64,000 bases of DNA, taken from assembly GCA_964497975.1 (NCBI GenBank), contig CAZCFO010000003.1, positions 151,311-215,310 of the forward strand. Direction: 5' to 3'. A program made the translations under genes and the position numbers. The stretch comes from JABFSS01 sp964497975. Its GTDB lineage: Bacteria; Patescibacteriota; Gracilibacteria; Peribacterales; Peribacteraceae. Of the stretch, positions 30,319 through 39,021 are shown in pieces (positions within the stretch are counted from its first letter, which is position 1; every line of letters starts with the position of its first letter). Under the pieces are notes generated by a model. The model did not search any database and was not told the origin of the DNA. It saw only the letters and a list, made by a program, of their open reading frames with translations.

Positions 30319-31110
30319 ATGACTGCCGTGCAGTCGATCATCATCATTAACGTGTTCGTGCTCATGGGGCTCCTCCTCTTTTTCGTGCGCGAGGAGTGGC
30401 GGCACCGCAGGCTCACGGCCAGGATCCGGGAGACGACGGCCGATCTCACGTTCATCGCGCACCAATTGCGGTCGCCGCTCTCCAACCTGCGCAAGTACAA
30501 CGAGTTTTTGCAGAGCAAGGAATTCGGATCCCTCTCGTTCGCCCAGCAGGAGGCCATCAGCCGCGCGCAGGAGTCCCTTTCGGAATCGCTGACGTTCCTC
30601 AACCGCCTGCTCGCCCGCTCGCAGCTGGATGACGCGCAGATGGAGAACAGGCCGTCCTCGGTCAAAATCCGCGAGATCATCCAGGGCGCCGTCGACTCCG
30701 CGCGTCCGGCGGCCGACAAGCGCAGGCAGTCGCTCTCCGTCACGGGCAATCTCCGCGTGCGGGTCTTCGCCGATCCGCTGTTGCTCCACGGCATCCTCGA
30801 CGAGCTTCTCATGAACGCCGTGCATTACACGGCGGAGGGAGGCGCCATCACCGTCGCCGTCACCGACAAGGGGAGGACGGCGGACATCGAGGTACGTGAT
30901 ACGGGCATCGGCATTTCGGAGACGGAGCGGCCGCACATCTTCGAGAAGTTTTTCCGCGGCGAACGTGCGCGCTCCATGTTCGCGGGCAACGGCCTGGGTC
31001 TCTCCTTCGTCCGCCAGTTCACGGACAAGCTGGGAGGCGACGTCCGTTTTTCGTCGAAAGAGGGGAAAGGCACCACTTTTACGCTGACGCTGCCCACCAG
31101 TGAGAAATGA
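30319..31110 (+). CDS. Second sensor histidine kinase, short
   Basis: A 263-residue kinase with one N-terminal membrane helix (IIIINVFVLMGLLLFFV) and no extracellular sensor, then HisKA with His48 in IAHQLRSPLSNL and an HATPase domain with N (ELLMNAVHYT), G1 (DTGIGIS) and G2 (GNGLGLSFV) boxes. It lies 30 bp behind the response regulator, so both kinases may feed the same receiver. The start overlaps a TACGAT box, so the promoter is unclear and co-transcription is more likely. Confidence 0.9.
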   Translation: MTAVQSIIIINVFVLMGLLLFFVREEWRHRRLTARIRETTADLTFIAHQLRSPLSNLRKYNEFLQSKEFGSLSFAQQEAISRAQESLSESLTFLNRLLARSQLDDAQMENRPSSVKIREIIQGAVDSARPAADKRRQSLSVTGNLRVRVFADPLLLHGILDELLMNAVHYTAEGGAITVAVTDKGRTADIEVRDTGIGISETERPHIFEKFFRGERARSMFAGNGLGLSFVRQFTDKLGGDVRFSSKEGKGTTFTLTLPTSEK

Positions 31111-31195
31111 AAAGATTTCTGTACATTCCGGTATTGGACCATGCTTTCCGCTGATCTGTCTTCCGCATACCCCTGAAGGAAGAGCGAAAATTTGG

Positions 31196-31201
31196 TATAC
31201 T
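31196..31201 (+). promoter_or_regulatory. -10 box (TGG-TATACT) of the 3D-domain gene
   Basis: It ends 10 nt before the ATG at 31212; leaderless-type spacing. Confidence 0.6.
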
Positions 31202-31211
31202 ATCCGGAAAC

Positions 31212-31928
31212 ATGCACACAAAAAGTCACTTCCTTCGATCGTTTGTCGTGGTCCTGCTTCTGGCGGCCGCGCTGCCGTGCCAGGCCGTCGCGGCCGAACC
31301 GAAGACTGCCACCCAGATGCGGATGGAGGCGGGCCTCCCGTTTGAGCAGGACTTCGTGATCACCGCGTACTACTCGCCGAAGCCGCGCCAGTGCAGTTAC
31401 GTGATGGGCGATGAACATGCGGACAAAGTCCTCAACGGTCAGGGTACCAACGGCGCCGACGGCACGGCCGTGTACCCCGGCATGGCCGCCGCGCCGCGCG
31501 CGTATCCGTTCGGCACGCGTCTGGTGCTCCCGGGCATCGGCACCGTCACGGTGCACGACCGGGGGGGAGCGATCATCGAAGGAGTTGCCACCCATCGTCT
31601 GGATATCTGGGCTGGCGCGGGGGAGGAGGGCCTCGCCCGCGCGCTCGCGTTCGGCGTCCAGCGCGTCCGCGGCGTGGTCTATCCCGCGGGATCGCTCCAG
31701 CCGGAAGAGTCCATCGATCTCCAGGATCTTCCCGCGCCCGTCACCGCACTGCGACATTTTCTGGCGGAGAACGCGAAACTCCAGGACTGCGACGCGATGA
31801 TCACGTTCGGAAAGTCTCTCGTAAAAAAAGTCCGCGTCTTCGCCGTGTCGCAGACGCGCTTCGCGTTCGTCAACGCCCCGCCGCCCACCGAGATGCTGAC
31901 GTTCTTCCCCTCGGGCCTGAGTATCTGA
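31212..31928 (+). CDS. Secreted 3D-domain protein
   Basis: A 238-residue exported protein. The signal peptide FVVVLLLAAALPCQAVAA ends before AEPK. A 3D domain follows, the double-psi barrel named for three conserved Asp and shared with MltA and resuscitation-promoting factors: ITAYYSPKPRQC, PRAYPFGTRLVLPGIG, VTVHDRGGAI and HRLDIWAG. Such domains act on, or bind, peptidoglycan sugar chains. The domain is followed by about 80 residues of unknown role. A cell-wall function is likely; whether it is a lytic transglycosylase is not certain. Confidence 0.8.
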   Translation: MHTKSHFLRSFVVVLLLAAALPCQAVAAEPKTATQMRMEAGLPFEQDFVITAYYSPKPRQCSYVMGDEHADKVLNGQGTNGADGTAVYPGMAAAPRAYPFGTRLVLPGIGTVTVHDRGGAIIEGVATHRLDIWAGAGEEGLARALAFGVQRVRGVVYPAGSLQPEESIDLQDLPAPVTALRHFLAENAKLQDCDAMITFGKSLVKKVRVFAVSQTRFAFVNAPPPTEMLTFFPSGLSI

Positions 31929-32011
31929 GGATGATCCGCGCGTGAAAATCCCGTGTCCGCTGGGGGCCTGTTTTTGCGTGCCGCCGGACGTTTTCCCTGT
32001 CCGGGCAAATA

Positions 32012-32040
32012 TAGACAAATGTACTAATATGTGTTATTAT
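32012..32040 (+). promoter_or_regulatory. Canonical promoter TAGACA-17-TATTAT
   Basis: -35 TAGACA (32012-32017), 17-bp spacer, -10 TATTAT (32035-32040), in a short AT-rich island upstream of the gene at 32083. Confidence 0.65.
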
Positions 32041-32082
32041 AAAACAGTAAGAGATTGTCTCTTCCCTCACACAAAAACACAC

Positions 32083-32799
32083 ATGAACCGTCTTCTCCGC
32101 AGCGGCAGGGTGGTTGTCACGGTCGTCGGCACAGTCGCGCTGTTGTGCGGCGGAATCTTCACCGCGCACGGCGCCGCGTTCCGGCTCGACTACGACAGTC
32201 TGCAGATCGACACCGCGACGCTCTCGGGCGGCGGCTATCAGATGGAAGCCGGACTCGGAACGATCTCCGCAGCCGAGACCGCCGATGTTTTGCCCGATGC
32301 TGTCGCGGAGGAGTCCGGGGGCGGCGGAACGCAGGGGGGCGGAGGCGGCAGCGGCACGGAATCCGGGGAGAGCCAGGGCGGGGGAGGCGGACGTCGCCAG
32401 AGTTCCATCGCCAGCGTCATCAGCTCTCCGGACGCCGATCCGGTCGTCTGGCCGGGGGGCAATGCGTCGTCCATCCGGCGTCCTGCGATCTCATCGGCGC
32501 GCTCCGTCGCCTCGGTTCAATCGTCCGTCCGTCATGCCGCCGCATCCGAGCGCTCCGTCGCATCCGCGGCGTTTTCGTCCCGCCTCGCGGATACCGTTCC
32601 CGCATCCCCCCCGACGGGACCTGGTTCCTCCGCGTCGCCCGAGGCGTCCGGTGATGGACCGTCTTCCCCGGCGGATACCGCGGCCGGAGCGGTCGCGCTG
32701 GGCGGCGTGACCATGACCGAAGCCGCCGTGCTCGCGCGTCTCGCGTGGATCGCCCGCCTCAAAGCCCTGTACGGAGCCATTCCCGCCTTCCTCTCGTGA
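32083..32799 (+). CDS. Secreted Ser/Gly-rich surface protein
   Basis: A 238-residue protein with a signal peptide (VVTVVGTVALLCGGIFTAHG) and a short N-terminal segment (FRLDYDSLQIDTATLSGGGY), then a long low-complexity Gly/Ser/Ala linker. A hydrophobic C-terminal helix (TEAAVLARLAWIARLKAL) may serve as a membrane or sorting anchor. Its stop overlaps the GTG start of the next surface protein, so they form one operon. Function unknown; likely a stalk or anchor for the following protein. Confidence 0.65.
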   Translation: MNRLLRSGRVVVTVVGTVALLCGGIFTAHGAAFRLDYDSLQIDTATLSGGGYQMEAGLGTISAAETADVLPDAVAEESGGGGTQGGGGGSGTESGESQGGGGGRRQSSIASVISSPDADPVVWPGGNASSIRRPAISSARSVASVQSSVRHAAASERSVASAAFSSRLADTVPASPPTGPGSSASPEASGDGPSSPADTAAGAVALGGVTMTEAAVLARLAWIARLKALYGAIPAFLS

Positions 32800-34697
32800 T
32801 CTCCCGCCGATTGCTCGCACTGGCCCCGCTCCTCGCGCTCATTCTCCTGGGTGCGCCCGCGCTTGCCGCGACCGTGCCCGAGACGCTCTCGTACGAAGGC
32901 CGTCTTCTCGACGGCGCCGGCAATCCCGTCACTTCCGCCATCGTCCTGCGCTTCTCGCTCTGGAAGAGCGCAGACTGGACATCGTCCGACGTTTCGGCCG
33001 GGGCGATCAACACCGGTGCGGCGAACTACGGCGCGTGGTACGAAACGCAGACGGTGACGCCCAACGCCAACGGCAACTTCCAGGTGCAGATGGGCGGTTC
33101 CACCGCGCTGCCCTCGCTCGACTTCACGCAGCACAAGTTTTTGCAGGTGGAAGTGAAATCCTCCGGCGAGGCTGACACGGCGTACGTCCTGCTCGATCCG
33201 ACGGGCGACGACGGCGCGGACGCGGTCGACCGCAAGACGATCGCCGCCGTCGCGTATGCCAAGAACGCCGAGAGCGTCGGCAACCGCACCACTGGCACGT
33301 CATCAGGAAACCTCCTGCTGCTCGGTCCGGGGGGAAAAATCACGAACGCGCAGATGGGCGGCGGCACCGCATCCCAGAGTTTCGGCATCAACAGCGAGAA
33401 TGCCGCCGGCGACGCGACGCTCACGTTCGGTAACCTTCTGCTCCCCGAGACTCTCAAGTATTCCGCTTCCCACGGCCGTTTTGAGTTCTCCGCGGACGTC
33501 TACGTGAACGGTTCGCTGACGGCAAAAAACACGCTCTCGGGTTCGGCGCTCACGGTCACCGGCCTCAAAAACTGCGACAGCGTCGATACCGACGCCGCAG
33601 GCAATCTGGTCTGCGGCACCGACAGCGGCGCGGGAGCGGGACTCTCCGAGGCCGATGCGAACGGGTTCTACGTCCGCAAAACGAATGACGGCGGGCTCAG
33701 TGCGTCGGGAACCATCGCCACCGACGGCGGAATCACCATCAACAAAAACAACGCGCCGTCCGACGCCGTCCTCACGTTCGGCAGTTCTGTCGGCGCCAGA
33801 TCCCTCCTCTATTCCGCTGATCACGAGCGGTTCGAGTTTGACGACGGGCTCTCGGTTCACGGCGACCTGACAGTGTCGGGCTCCATCAACGGCGTCGATC
33901 TCGCCGAGCTCGCCTTCGTGCCGCTGAAGGTCTCCTCCGGCGGCGGGCTCACGATCCGCGTGGCGTCCGGCAGTTACCGCCTGGGCACCGACATCGTGAA
34001 CTTTCCCGGTGCTGTAGGCGTTTCCGTGGCTCCCAGTGCGATGAACTACGTGTTCTTCGGTTCCGGCGGACTCACCGTCCGCACGGCGGTCTTCCCGGCC
34101 GACGAGGCGTTCATCCCGCTCGCGGTCGTCACCACGTCGTCCACAGGCGTCATCAACGTCACCGGCAAGGCCGTCGCCCAGAGCGACACGCGCGAGCAGA
34201 CCGTCCTCGCGGTCCTCACGCCGGAATTCGACAAGGCAGTGTACAAGGCCGACGGCGCCGACAACGTCGGCCAGCTCACGATGACCCAGGACGGCGCGAC
34301 GCTGCGCAGCCATTATCAGTGGACCAGCAGCCGCACGACGCCGCAGGACTACGATATTCTCGTCCGCTTTCTCCTCCCGCAGGGGTTCGTGGGATGGGAA
34401 ACCGGTCCCGACACCCAGCCTCTCCAGGTCTCGTACCGCACGACGACGCCGAACACCCCCGAGAATGCGCTCGACGTCTCCGTCTACGACGCCGACGGTT
34501 CCGCCGTGTCGCTCACCGGAGGCGCGACGGGCCTCGCGTCGGCCTCCTGGACCGTCAGGCAGCTCGCCTTTTCCGGCGCTCCCGCCTGGACGGCGGGGAG
34601 GGAAATCCTTCTAAAGTTTCACGTATCGGCCAAAAGCGGCTTTCAGACGGATCTTGGCTCCGTGGAGCTGCGATACCGCCTGTTGACGGGGGAATAA
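32796..34697 (+). CDS. Large secreted repeat protein 1 (surface/adhesin-like)
   Basis: A 633-residue exported protein with signal peptide LLALAPLLALILLGAPALA. An N-terminal domain (ETLSYEGRLLDGAGNPV...) resembles modules found at the start of tail-fibre-like secreted proteins. Repeated modules follow: LTFGNLLLPETLKYSASHGRFEFSADV type units, an NCDSVDTDAAGNLVCGTDS unit, and a C-terminal beta domain. The same modules recur in the genes at 34755 and 36354. The GTG start at 32796 is chosen because of the GTGA overlap with the upstream stop. An exposed structural or adhesive role is inferred. Confidence 0.7.
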   Translation: MISRRLLALAPLLALILLGAPALAATVPETLSYEGRLLDGAGNPVTSAIVLRFSLWKSADWTSSDVSAGAINTGAANYGAWYETQTVTPNANGNFQVQMGGSTALPSLDFTQHKFLQVEVKSSGEADTAYVLLDPTGDDGADAVDRKTIAAVAYAKNAESVGNRTTGTSSGNLLLLGPGGKITNAQMGGGTASQSFGINSENAAGDATLTFGNLLLPETLKYSASHGRFEFSADVYVNGSLTAKNTLSGSALTVTGLKNCDSVDTDAAGNLVCGTDSGAGAGLSEADANGFYVRKTNDGGLSASGTIATDGGITINKNNAPSDAVLTFGSSVGARSLLYSADHERFEFDDGLSVHGDLTVSGSINGVDLAELAFVPLKVSSGGGLTIRVASGSYRLGTDIVNFPGAVGVSVAPSAMNYVFFGSGGLTVRTAVFPADEAFIPLAVVTTSSTGVINVTGKAVAQSDTREQTVLAVLTPEFDKAVYKADGADNVGQLTMTQDGATLRSHYQWTSSRTTPQDYDILVRFLLPQGFVGWETGPDTQPLQVSYRTTTPNTPENALDVSVYDADGSAVSLTGGATGLASASWTVRQLAFSGAPAWTAGREILLKFHVSAKSGFQTDLGSVELRYRLLTGE

Positions 34698-34725
34698 TCG
34701 TATTGTGCAACTTGGTCAAGTTTGC

Positions 34726-34731
34726 TATACT
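34726..34731 (+). promoter_or_regulatory. Extended -10 (TGC-TATACT) of repeat protein 2
   Basis: TGCTATACT ends 23 nt before the ATG at 34755, giving a leader of about 16 nt without a Shine-Dalgarno sequence. Confidence 0.6.
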
Positions 34732-34754
34732 GACCAGATTTCACAAACACCCTT

Positions 34755-36125
34755 ATGACCCCTTCGTTCCGTATCCGCCCCGCGCGCCGCACAACCGCGC
34801 GCGTCATGCTGGCCTTGCTGCTTCTTGCTTCCGCAGGACAGACTGCCCTCGGGGCATCCTCATGGAATCCGACGGTGCTTGTGAACACGGAATCGTTCCA
34901 GACGATCGACGAAGGCGATTCCACCACCAACATCGAAATCCGCTTCGGCCAGTCCCTCAACGAACGCCTCTTCTACGACCGCTCCAACGGCCGTTTCGAA
35001 TTCACCAAGGGCCTCGTGATCAACGGCGACACGAAGATCCGCGGCAACCTGTCGGGCTCCACGCTGACGATCGACGGCCTGCGCAACTGTGATTCCATCG
35101 ACACGGACGCGAACGGCAACCTGGTCTGCGGCACAGATTCCAACGCGCAGTTCTCCGGCACCGGCGCGCTCCAGAACGCGTTCGACAACCGCTACATCAA
35201 TTCCTCCGGGGACACCATGACCGGTTCGCTCAAAGTGCGAGCCACCCTCTCCGGCTCCTCGCTGCAGATCGACAACAACGCCGTCATCAAGGGGCAGCTC
35301 TCCGTGACCGGCGCCATCAAGACCCGCGGAAACCTCACCATCAACAGCGAAGCCGACACCAACGACGCCGTGCTCACGTTCGGCAACCAGACGGCCTCGC
35401 AGACGCTCCAGTACTCCAACGCCAACCAGCGTTTTGAGTTCAGCAAGGATCTCAAGGTCACCGGCGGCGTCCGCGCATCCGGCAACCTCTCCGGTTCCAC
35501 GCTGAACGTCGACGGGGTCATCAATCTCCGCGGTCAGAGCTACACCTTCCCGGGCCAGCGCGGCGCCGCGGGCACGTTCCTCCAAGAGGATGGCGCGGGC
35601 AACCTGTCGTGGACGTCCACCAGCGTCGGCAATTCCAGCGGGAACATCCTCTCGCTGCATCCGGCCTATCCGAACGCCGTCTACACCGCTTCCGGATCGG
35701 GCATCGGTCAGCTGACGTATTCCGGCGCGCTGGGAACGGATAACTTCTACCGCTGGACCACGTCCAAAGCGACGCTGCAGAGTTACGTGATCGCCGTTCG
35801 GGTCCAGGTGCCGAAGAACTTCAGTCATTGGGAAACCGCTTCCGGCGTCCTCGTACGCTTACGTACCGGCACCACGACCGCCGCGGACAACCACGTCACC
35901 TTCCGCATGCTCGATACCGCCGGCGCGACCGTCGCCGTCGGCAACAACGGAGCGCTCAAGAGCGGAACCGCCGGCGCCTGGCGCACCAACACCATCACGG
36001 GAATCACGGGAGGGACGTTTACGCCCCTCGGGTACATCACGCTGCTCATCAAAGTGGCCGCCACATCCACGGGCTACACCGATCTCGGATTCATCGACCT
36101 GCGGTGGACCACGACCACGCCGTAA
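34755..36125 (+). CDS. Large secreted repeat protein 2 (surface/adhesin-like)
   Basis: A 456-residue exported protein: signal peptide MLALLLLASAGQTALGA after a basic start, the opening SSWNPTVLVNTESFQTIDE shared with repeat protein 3, an NCDSIDTDANGNLVCGTDS unit, FSGTGALQNAFDNRYIN, two or three LTFGNQTASQTLQYSNANQ-type units ending RFEFSKDL, GNLSGSTLNV units, and a C-terminal beta domain (NHVTFRMLDTAGATVAVG). It has its own promoter and terminator. Paralogous to the genes on both sides. Role inferred as an exposed fibre. Confidence 0.7.
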   Translation: MTPSFRIRPARRTTARVMLALLLLASAGQTALGASSWNPTVLVNTESFQTIDEGDSTTNIEIRFGQSLNERLFYDRSNGRFEFTKGLVINGDTKIRGNLSGSTLTIDGLRNCDSIDTDANGNLVCGTDSNAQFSGTGALQNAFDNRYINSSGDTMTGSLKVRATLSGSSLQIDNNAVIKGQLSVTGAIKTRGNLTINSEADTNDAVLTFGNQTASQTLQYSNANQRFEFSKDLKVTGGVRASGNLSGSTLNVDGVINLRGQSYTFPGQRGAAGTFLQEDGAGNLSWTSTSVGNSSGNILSLHPAYPNAVYTASGSGIGQLTYSGALGTDNFYRWTTSKATLQSYVIAVRVQVPKNFSHWETASGVLVRLRTGTTTAADNHVTFRMLDTAGATVAVGNNGALKSGTAGAWRTNTITGITGGTFTPLGYITLLIKVAATSTGYTDLGFIDLRWTTTTP

Positions 36126-36151
36126 TGCTTGTCTGACGATTGCAGAACTGC

Positions 36152-36185
36152 AAAGAGCGTTCCGCCACAAACGGAGCGCTCTTCC
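36152..36185 (+). terminator. Terminator-like hairpin after repeat protein 2
   Basis: Stem AAGAGCG-TT-CCG / CGG-AG-CGCTCTT with a short loop; the following T content is weak. Confidence 0.65.
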
Positions 36186-36205
36186 GTTCGATCATTTCCA
36201 GCCAC

Positions 36206-36286
36206 TGTCATCCTGAGCCCTCGGCGTGCCCGGGGCACACTCCGCGGAGCTTGTCCTGAACCGCAATGAAGGGCTCACCATGACAC
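36206..36286. repeat. Dispersed palindromic element (TGTCATCCTGAGCCC...GGGCTCACCATGACA)
   Basis: An 80-bp imperfect palindrome between repeat proteins 2 and 3, with an inner GTGCCCCGGGCAC-type hairpin. Its right end is the same GGGCTCACCATGACAC word as in the element at 24172-24276. Confidence 0.65.
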
Positions 36287-36332
36287 GATGATTTTGCAAA
36301 TCCAACCGGAGGAAAAAACACGAGTTTTCCGC

Positions 36333-36338
36333 TATACT
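36333..36338 (+). promoter_or_regulatory. -10 box (CGC-TATACT) of repeat protein 3
   Basis: It ends 15 nt before ATG 36354 and lies inside the longer in-frame extension that begins at 36288, which argues for the downstream start. Confidence 0.6.
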
Positions 36339-36353
36339 ATAAGGATTCTCTCC

Positions 36354-38999
36354 ATGCCCACCCTCCGGTATTCCACGGCGCGGACAACCCTCGCGGCAGC
36401 GCTCATCGCTCTGCTCGCCCTGCCGTCGCTGCGCATTCCCGCGGTCGCCGCCGCCGGCAGTTTCAGTCCTACCGTGCTCGTGAACACCGAGGCGTTCATG
36501 ACGGTCGACGATACCGACATCGCGGCGAACGTCGTCATCAAATTCGGCGACACGCTCGCCAAGACCATCACGTATAACCGCACCGCGTCGCGCTTCGAAT
36601 TCAATGCGCCCGTGTCGGTCCGCGGCAACCTCTCCGGCGCCACGCTCAACATCAACAGCCTGCAGAACTGCGACACCATCGATACCGATGCCGACGGCCG
36701 TCTGATCTGCGGCACTGACGCACAGGGAGGAGGCGGGGGAGGGGACTGGTCCGGCACCGGCGCGTTGCAGAATGCGTTTGATGGGCGGTACGTGAACACG
36801 TCCGGCGACACGATGACCGGCGCGCTCCTCATGGATCAGGAAGCAGACGCAGTGTCGATCGACATCGATTCGGAGGCGACCGCCAATCCGGCGTTGCGCA
36901 TCGACATTGCCGGCGACAGCGACTCCCCGCATCTGCAGTTTGGCGCCGGCGGCGCATTCGATACCAATCTGTTCCGCAGCCTCGCCGATACGCTCGCGAC
37001 TGACGATTCGTTCCTCGTGGGAACGGATCTGACCGTCAACGGCAACGCGACTCTGGGCGATGCGGCGGCCGATACCGTCACGTTCAACGCCGAAGTGACG
37101 GGAAACGTCATTCCGTCTGCCGACAACACGTACACCATGGGAGGCACAACCGACCGCTGGTCCACGATATACGGAACCAACTCCGATATCAGCGGGACGG
37201 AAACGGTCGGCACCCAGTTGAACGTGGATGGCAACACCGCTCTCGGCAACGAAGCGGCCGATACCGTCACGTTCAACGCCGAAGTGACGGGAAACGTCAT
37301 TCCGTCTGCCGACAACACGTACACCATGGGAGGCACATCCGACCGCTGGTCCACGCTCTATGGCGTCGCCGGAGACCTGAATGCCGACCTGACGATTAAC
37401 AGCGATGCCGATACCAACGACGCGCAGCTGACCTTCGGCAATCAGACCGCCAACCAGACGATGAAGTATGCCAACGCCTTGCAGCGTTTTGAGCTGAGCA
37501 AAGAATTGTGGGTCAATGAAAATGTCGGAGCGCTGGGAGATATTGCGTCCGATGCCGATGTTGTTATCAACGCCGATGAGGACGGCAACGATGCCGTTCT
37601 GACCTTCGGCAATACGACCCTCAACCAGAGTCTGAAGTTCAGCCACGCCAACCAGCGTTTTCAGTTCAGCACCGACGTGAGTATTGCCGGCAACATCTCC
37701 GGCGCCACGCTCAACGTCAACAGCCTCCAGAACTGCGACACCATCGATACCGACGCCGACGGCCGCCTGACGTGCGGCACCGACGCACAGGGCGGAGGCG
37801 GAGGGGGAGGGGACTGGTCCGGCACCGGGGCGCTGCAGAATGCGTTTGATTCCCGGTACGTCAACCAGAGCGGCGACGGCATGACCGGCTCGCTGATGAT
37901 CAAAAATGGCGGTCCCAAGCTGAGTGCCGATACGGGTCTGCTACTCGAAGTCGTCGGCGCCGCTTCGGGCCGCATCATCCACGCGCAGGACCGGCTCGCC
38001 GGCTCCGGCGTGTTCGTCCTGCGCACCCCCGGCAGCACCGCTCCCACGATCTATGCGAACGGCTCGAACAAAGTCGGCATCGGCACCGCGTCCCCCGAAA
38101 CGCAGCTGGAAGTGATCGGCTCCATGAGCGGGCGCCTGATCCATTCCCAGAACAGACTCAGTTCCTCCGGCGTGACGGTGCTGGGCGGCACGGTGACGCT
38201 CAAGCCGTCGGGAAACCAGACGATCAGCGCGGCCGGAAACTCCATTCTGGCGAATGCCGCGCGGGTCGTTCTCGATCCCAATGCCGATTACACCATGACG
38301 TCGGTTCCGACGATCGCCGACGGCTTCCCCGGACAGGTGGTCGTGCTGACCGCGGCGAACGGCGAAGCGAATTATGTGCGTCTGCAGGATGAGAACGTCC
38401 TCGCGGCCACCAATCTCGAGCTGGACGCCCCCACGCGCATGGTGACGGGAAACAAGTCCCTCACGCTCATGTTCGACGGCACGGACTGGATTGAAATCGC
38501 ATCCAGCGAAGACCGCCTCAAGACCGCCGCGCTGGCCGCAGACCAGTCCAACAGCACCACGACTCTTACGGAACTGACGGGGCTCAGTCAGACGATCAGC
38601 CCGGGGACGTACGTCTTTCAGTACTTCATCCGCTATCAGGCCGCCGCCACCACCACCGGCGTGCGCTATGCGGTCAACTACACCGGAACCACAACGTTCT
38701 TCATCTGGAACTGGCGCGGCGTCGACGTGAGCGCGGCCGCGTCAACCGCCGCCGCCGACCAGGACGAGGTGTTGGCCACGGGCGCCGTGCAGTGGAACTT
38801 CGCCTCCCGCGCCAAAAGCACCACCACCAGAGGCACCACGCTGTCGGTGGACACGGCGAACGCCGACATGTTCGCTCTGGTCGAGGGCGTGATGACCGTG
38901 ACGACCGCCGGCGACCTGGAGCTGTGGCACGGGTCCGAAGTCGCCGCGGCTTCCACGACGAAGGCGGGCACATCGCTGATTCTCACGAAGATCGACTGA
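36354..38999 (+). CDS. Large secreted repeat protein 3 (surface/adhesin-like)
   Basis: An 881-residue exported protein with signal peptide LAAALIALLALPSLRIPAVA. It repeats and extends the architecture of repeat protein 2: SPTVLVNTEAFMTVDD, two NCDTIDTDADGRL units followed by Gly-rich hinges and DWSGTGALQNAF, two nearly identical modules TVTFNAEVTGNVIPSADN, LTFGNQTANQTMKYANALQ-type units, and the C-terminal beta domain. The internal DNA copies at 37065-37166 and 37254-37355 differ by one base, so module number can change by recombination. ATG 36354 is chosen from the signal peptide and the TATACT box. Probable exposed fibre or adhesin. Confidence 0.72.
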   Translation: MPTLRYSTARTTLAAALIALLALPSLRIPAVAAAGSFSPTVLVNTEAFMTVDDTDIAANVVIKFGDTLAKTITYNRTASRFEFNAPVSVRGNLSGATLNINSLQNCDTIDTDADGRLICGTDAQGGGGGGDWSGTGALQNAFDGRYVNTSGDTMTGALLMDQEADAVSIDIDSEATANPALRIDIAGDSDSPHLQFGAGGAFDTNLFRSLADTLATDDSFLVGTDLTVNGNATLGDAAADTVTFNAEVTGNVIPSADNTYTMGGTTDRWSTIYGTNSDISGTETVGTQLNVDGNTALGNEAADTVTFNAEVTGNVIPSADNTYTMGGTSDRWSTLYGVAGDLNADLTINSDADTNDAQLTFGNQTANQTMKYANALQRFELSKELWVNENVGALGDIASDADVVINADEDGNDAVLTFGNTTLNQSLKFSHANQRFQFSTDVSIAGNISGATLNVNSLQNCDTIDTDADGRLTCGTDAQGGGGGGGDWSGTGALQNAFDSRYVNQSGDGMTGSLMIKNGGPKLSADTGLLLEVVGAASGRIIHAQDRLAGSGVFVLRTPGSTAPTIYANGSNKVGIGTASPETQLEVIGSMSGRLIHSQNRLSSSGVTVLGGTVTLKPSGNQTISAAGNSILANAARVVLDPNADYTMTSVPTIADGFPGQVVVLTAANGEANYVRLQDENVLAATNLELDAPTRMVTGNKSLTLMFDGTDWIEIASSEDRLKTAALAADQSNSTTTLTELTGLSQTISPGTYVFQYFIRYQAAATTTGVRYAVNYTGTTTFFIWNWRGVDVSAAASTAAADQDEVLATGAVQWNFASRAKSTTTRGTTLSVDTANADMFALVEGVMTVTTAGDLELWHGSEVAAASTTKAGTSLILTKID
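37065..37166 (+). repeat. Direct repeat copy 1 inside repeat protein 3
   Basis: 102 bp identical to 37254-37355 except one base (37149 A, 37338 T). It encodes the TVTFNAEVTGNVIPSADN module. Confidence 0.92.
37254..37355 (+). repeat. Direct repeat copy 2 inside repeat protein 3
   Basis: Partner of 37065-37166, offset by 189 bp (63 codons), so deletion or duplication keeps the frame. Confidence 0.92.
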
Positions 39000-39021
39000 G
39001 AATGGGCAGCCGCCGGGGCGC

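Noticed and set aside
33303..34313. Long minus-strand frame within repeat protein 1
   Set aside because: Antisense of the repeated modules; the repeat structure of the sense protein is clear.
36288..36353. Upstream start of repeat protein 3
   Set aside because: The extra 22 residues precede a complete signal peptide and contain the -10 box.
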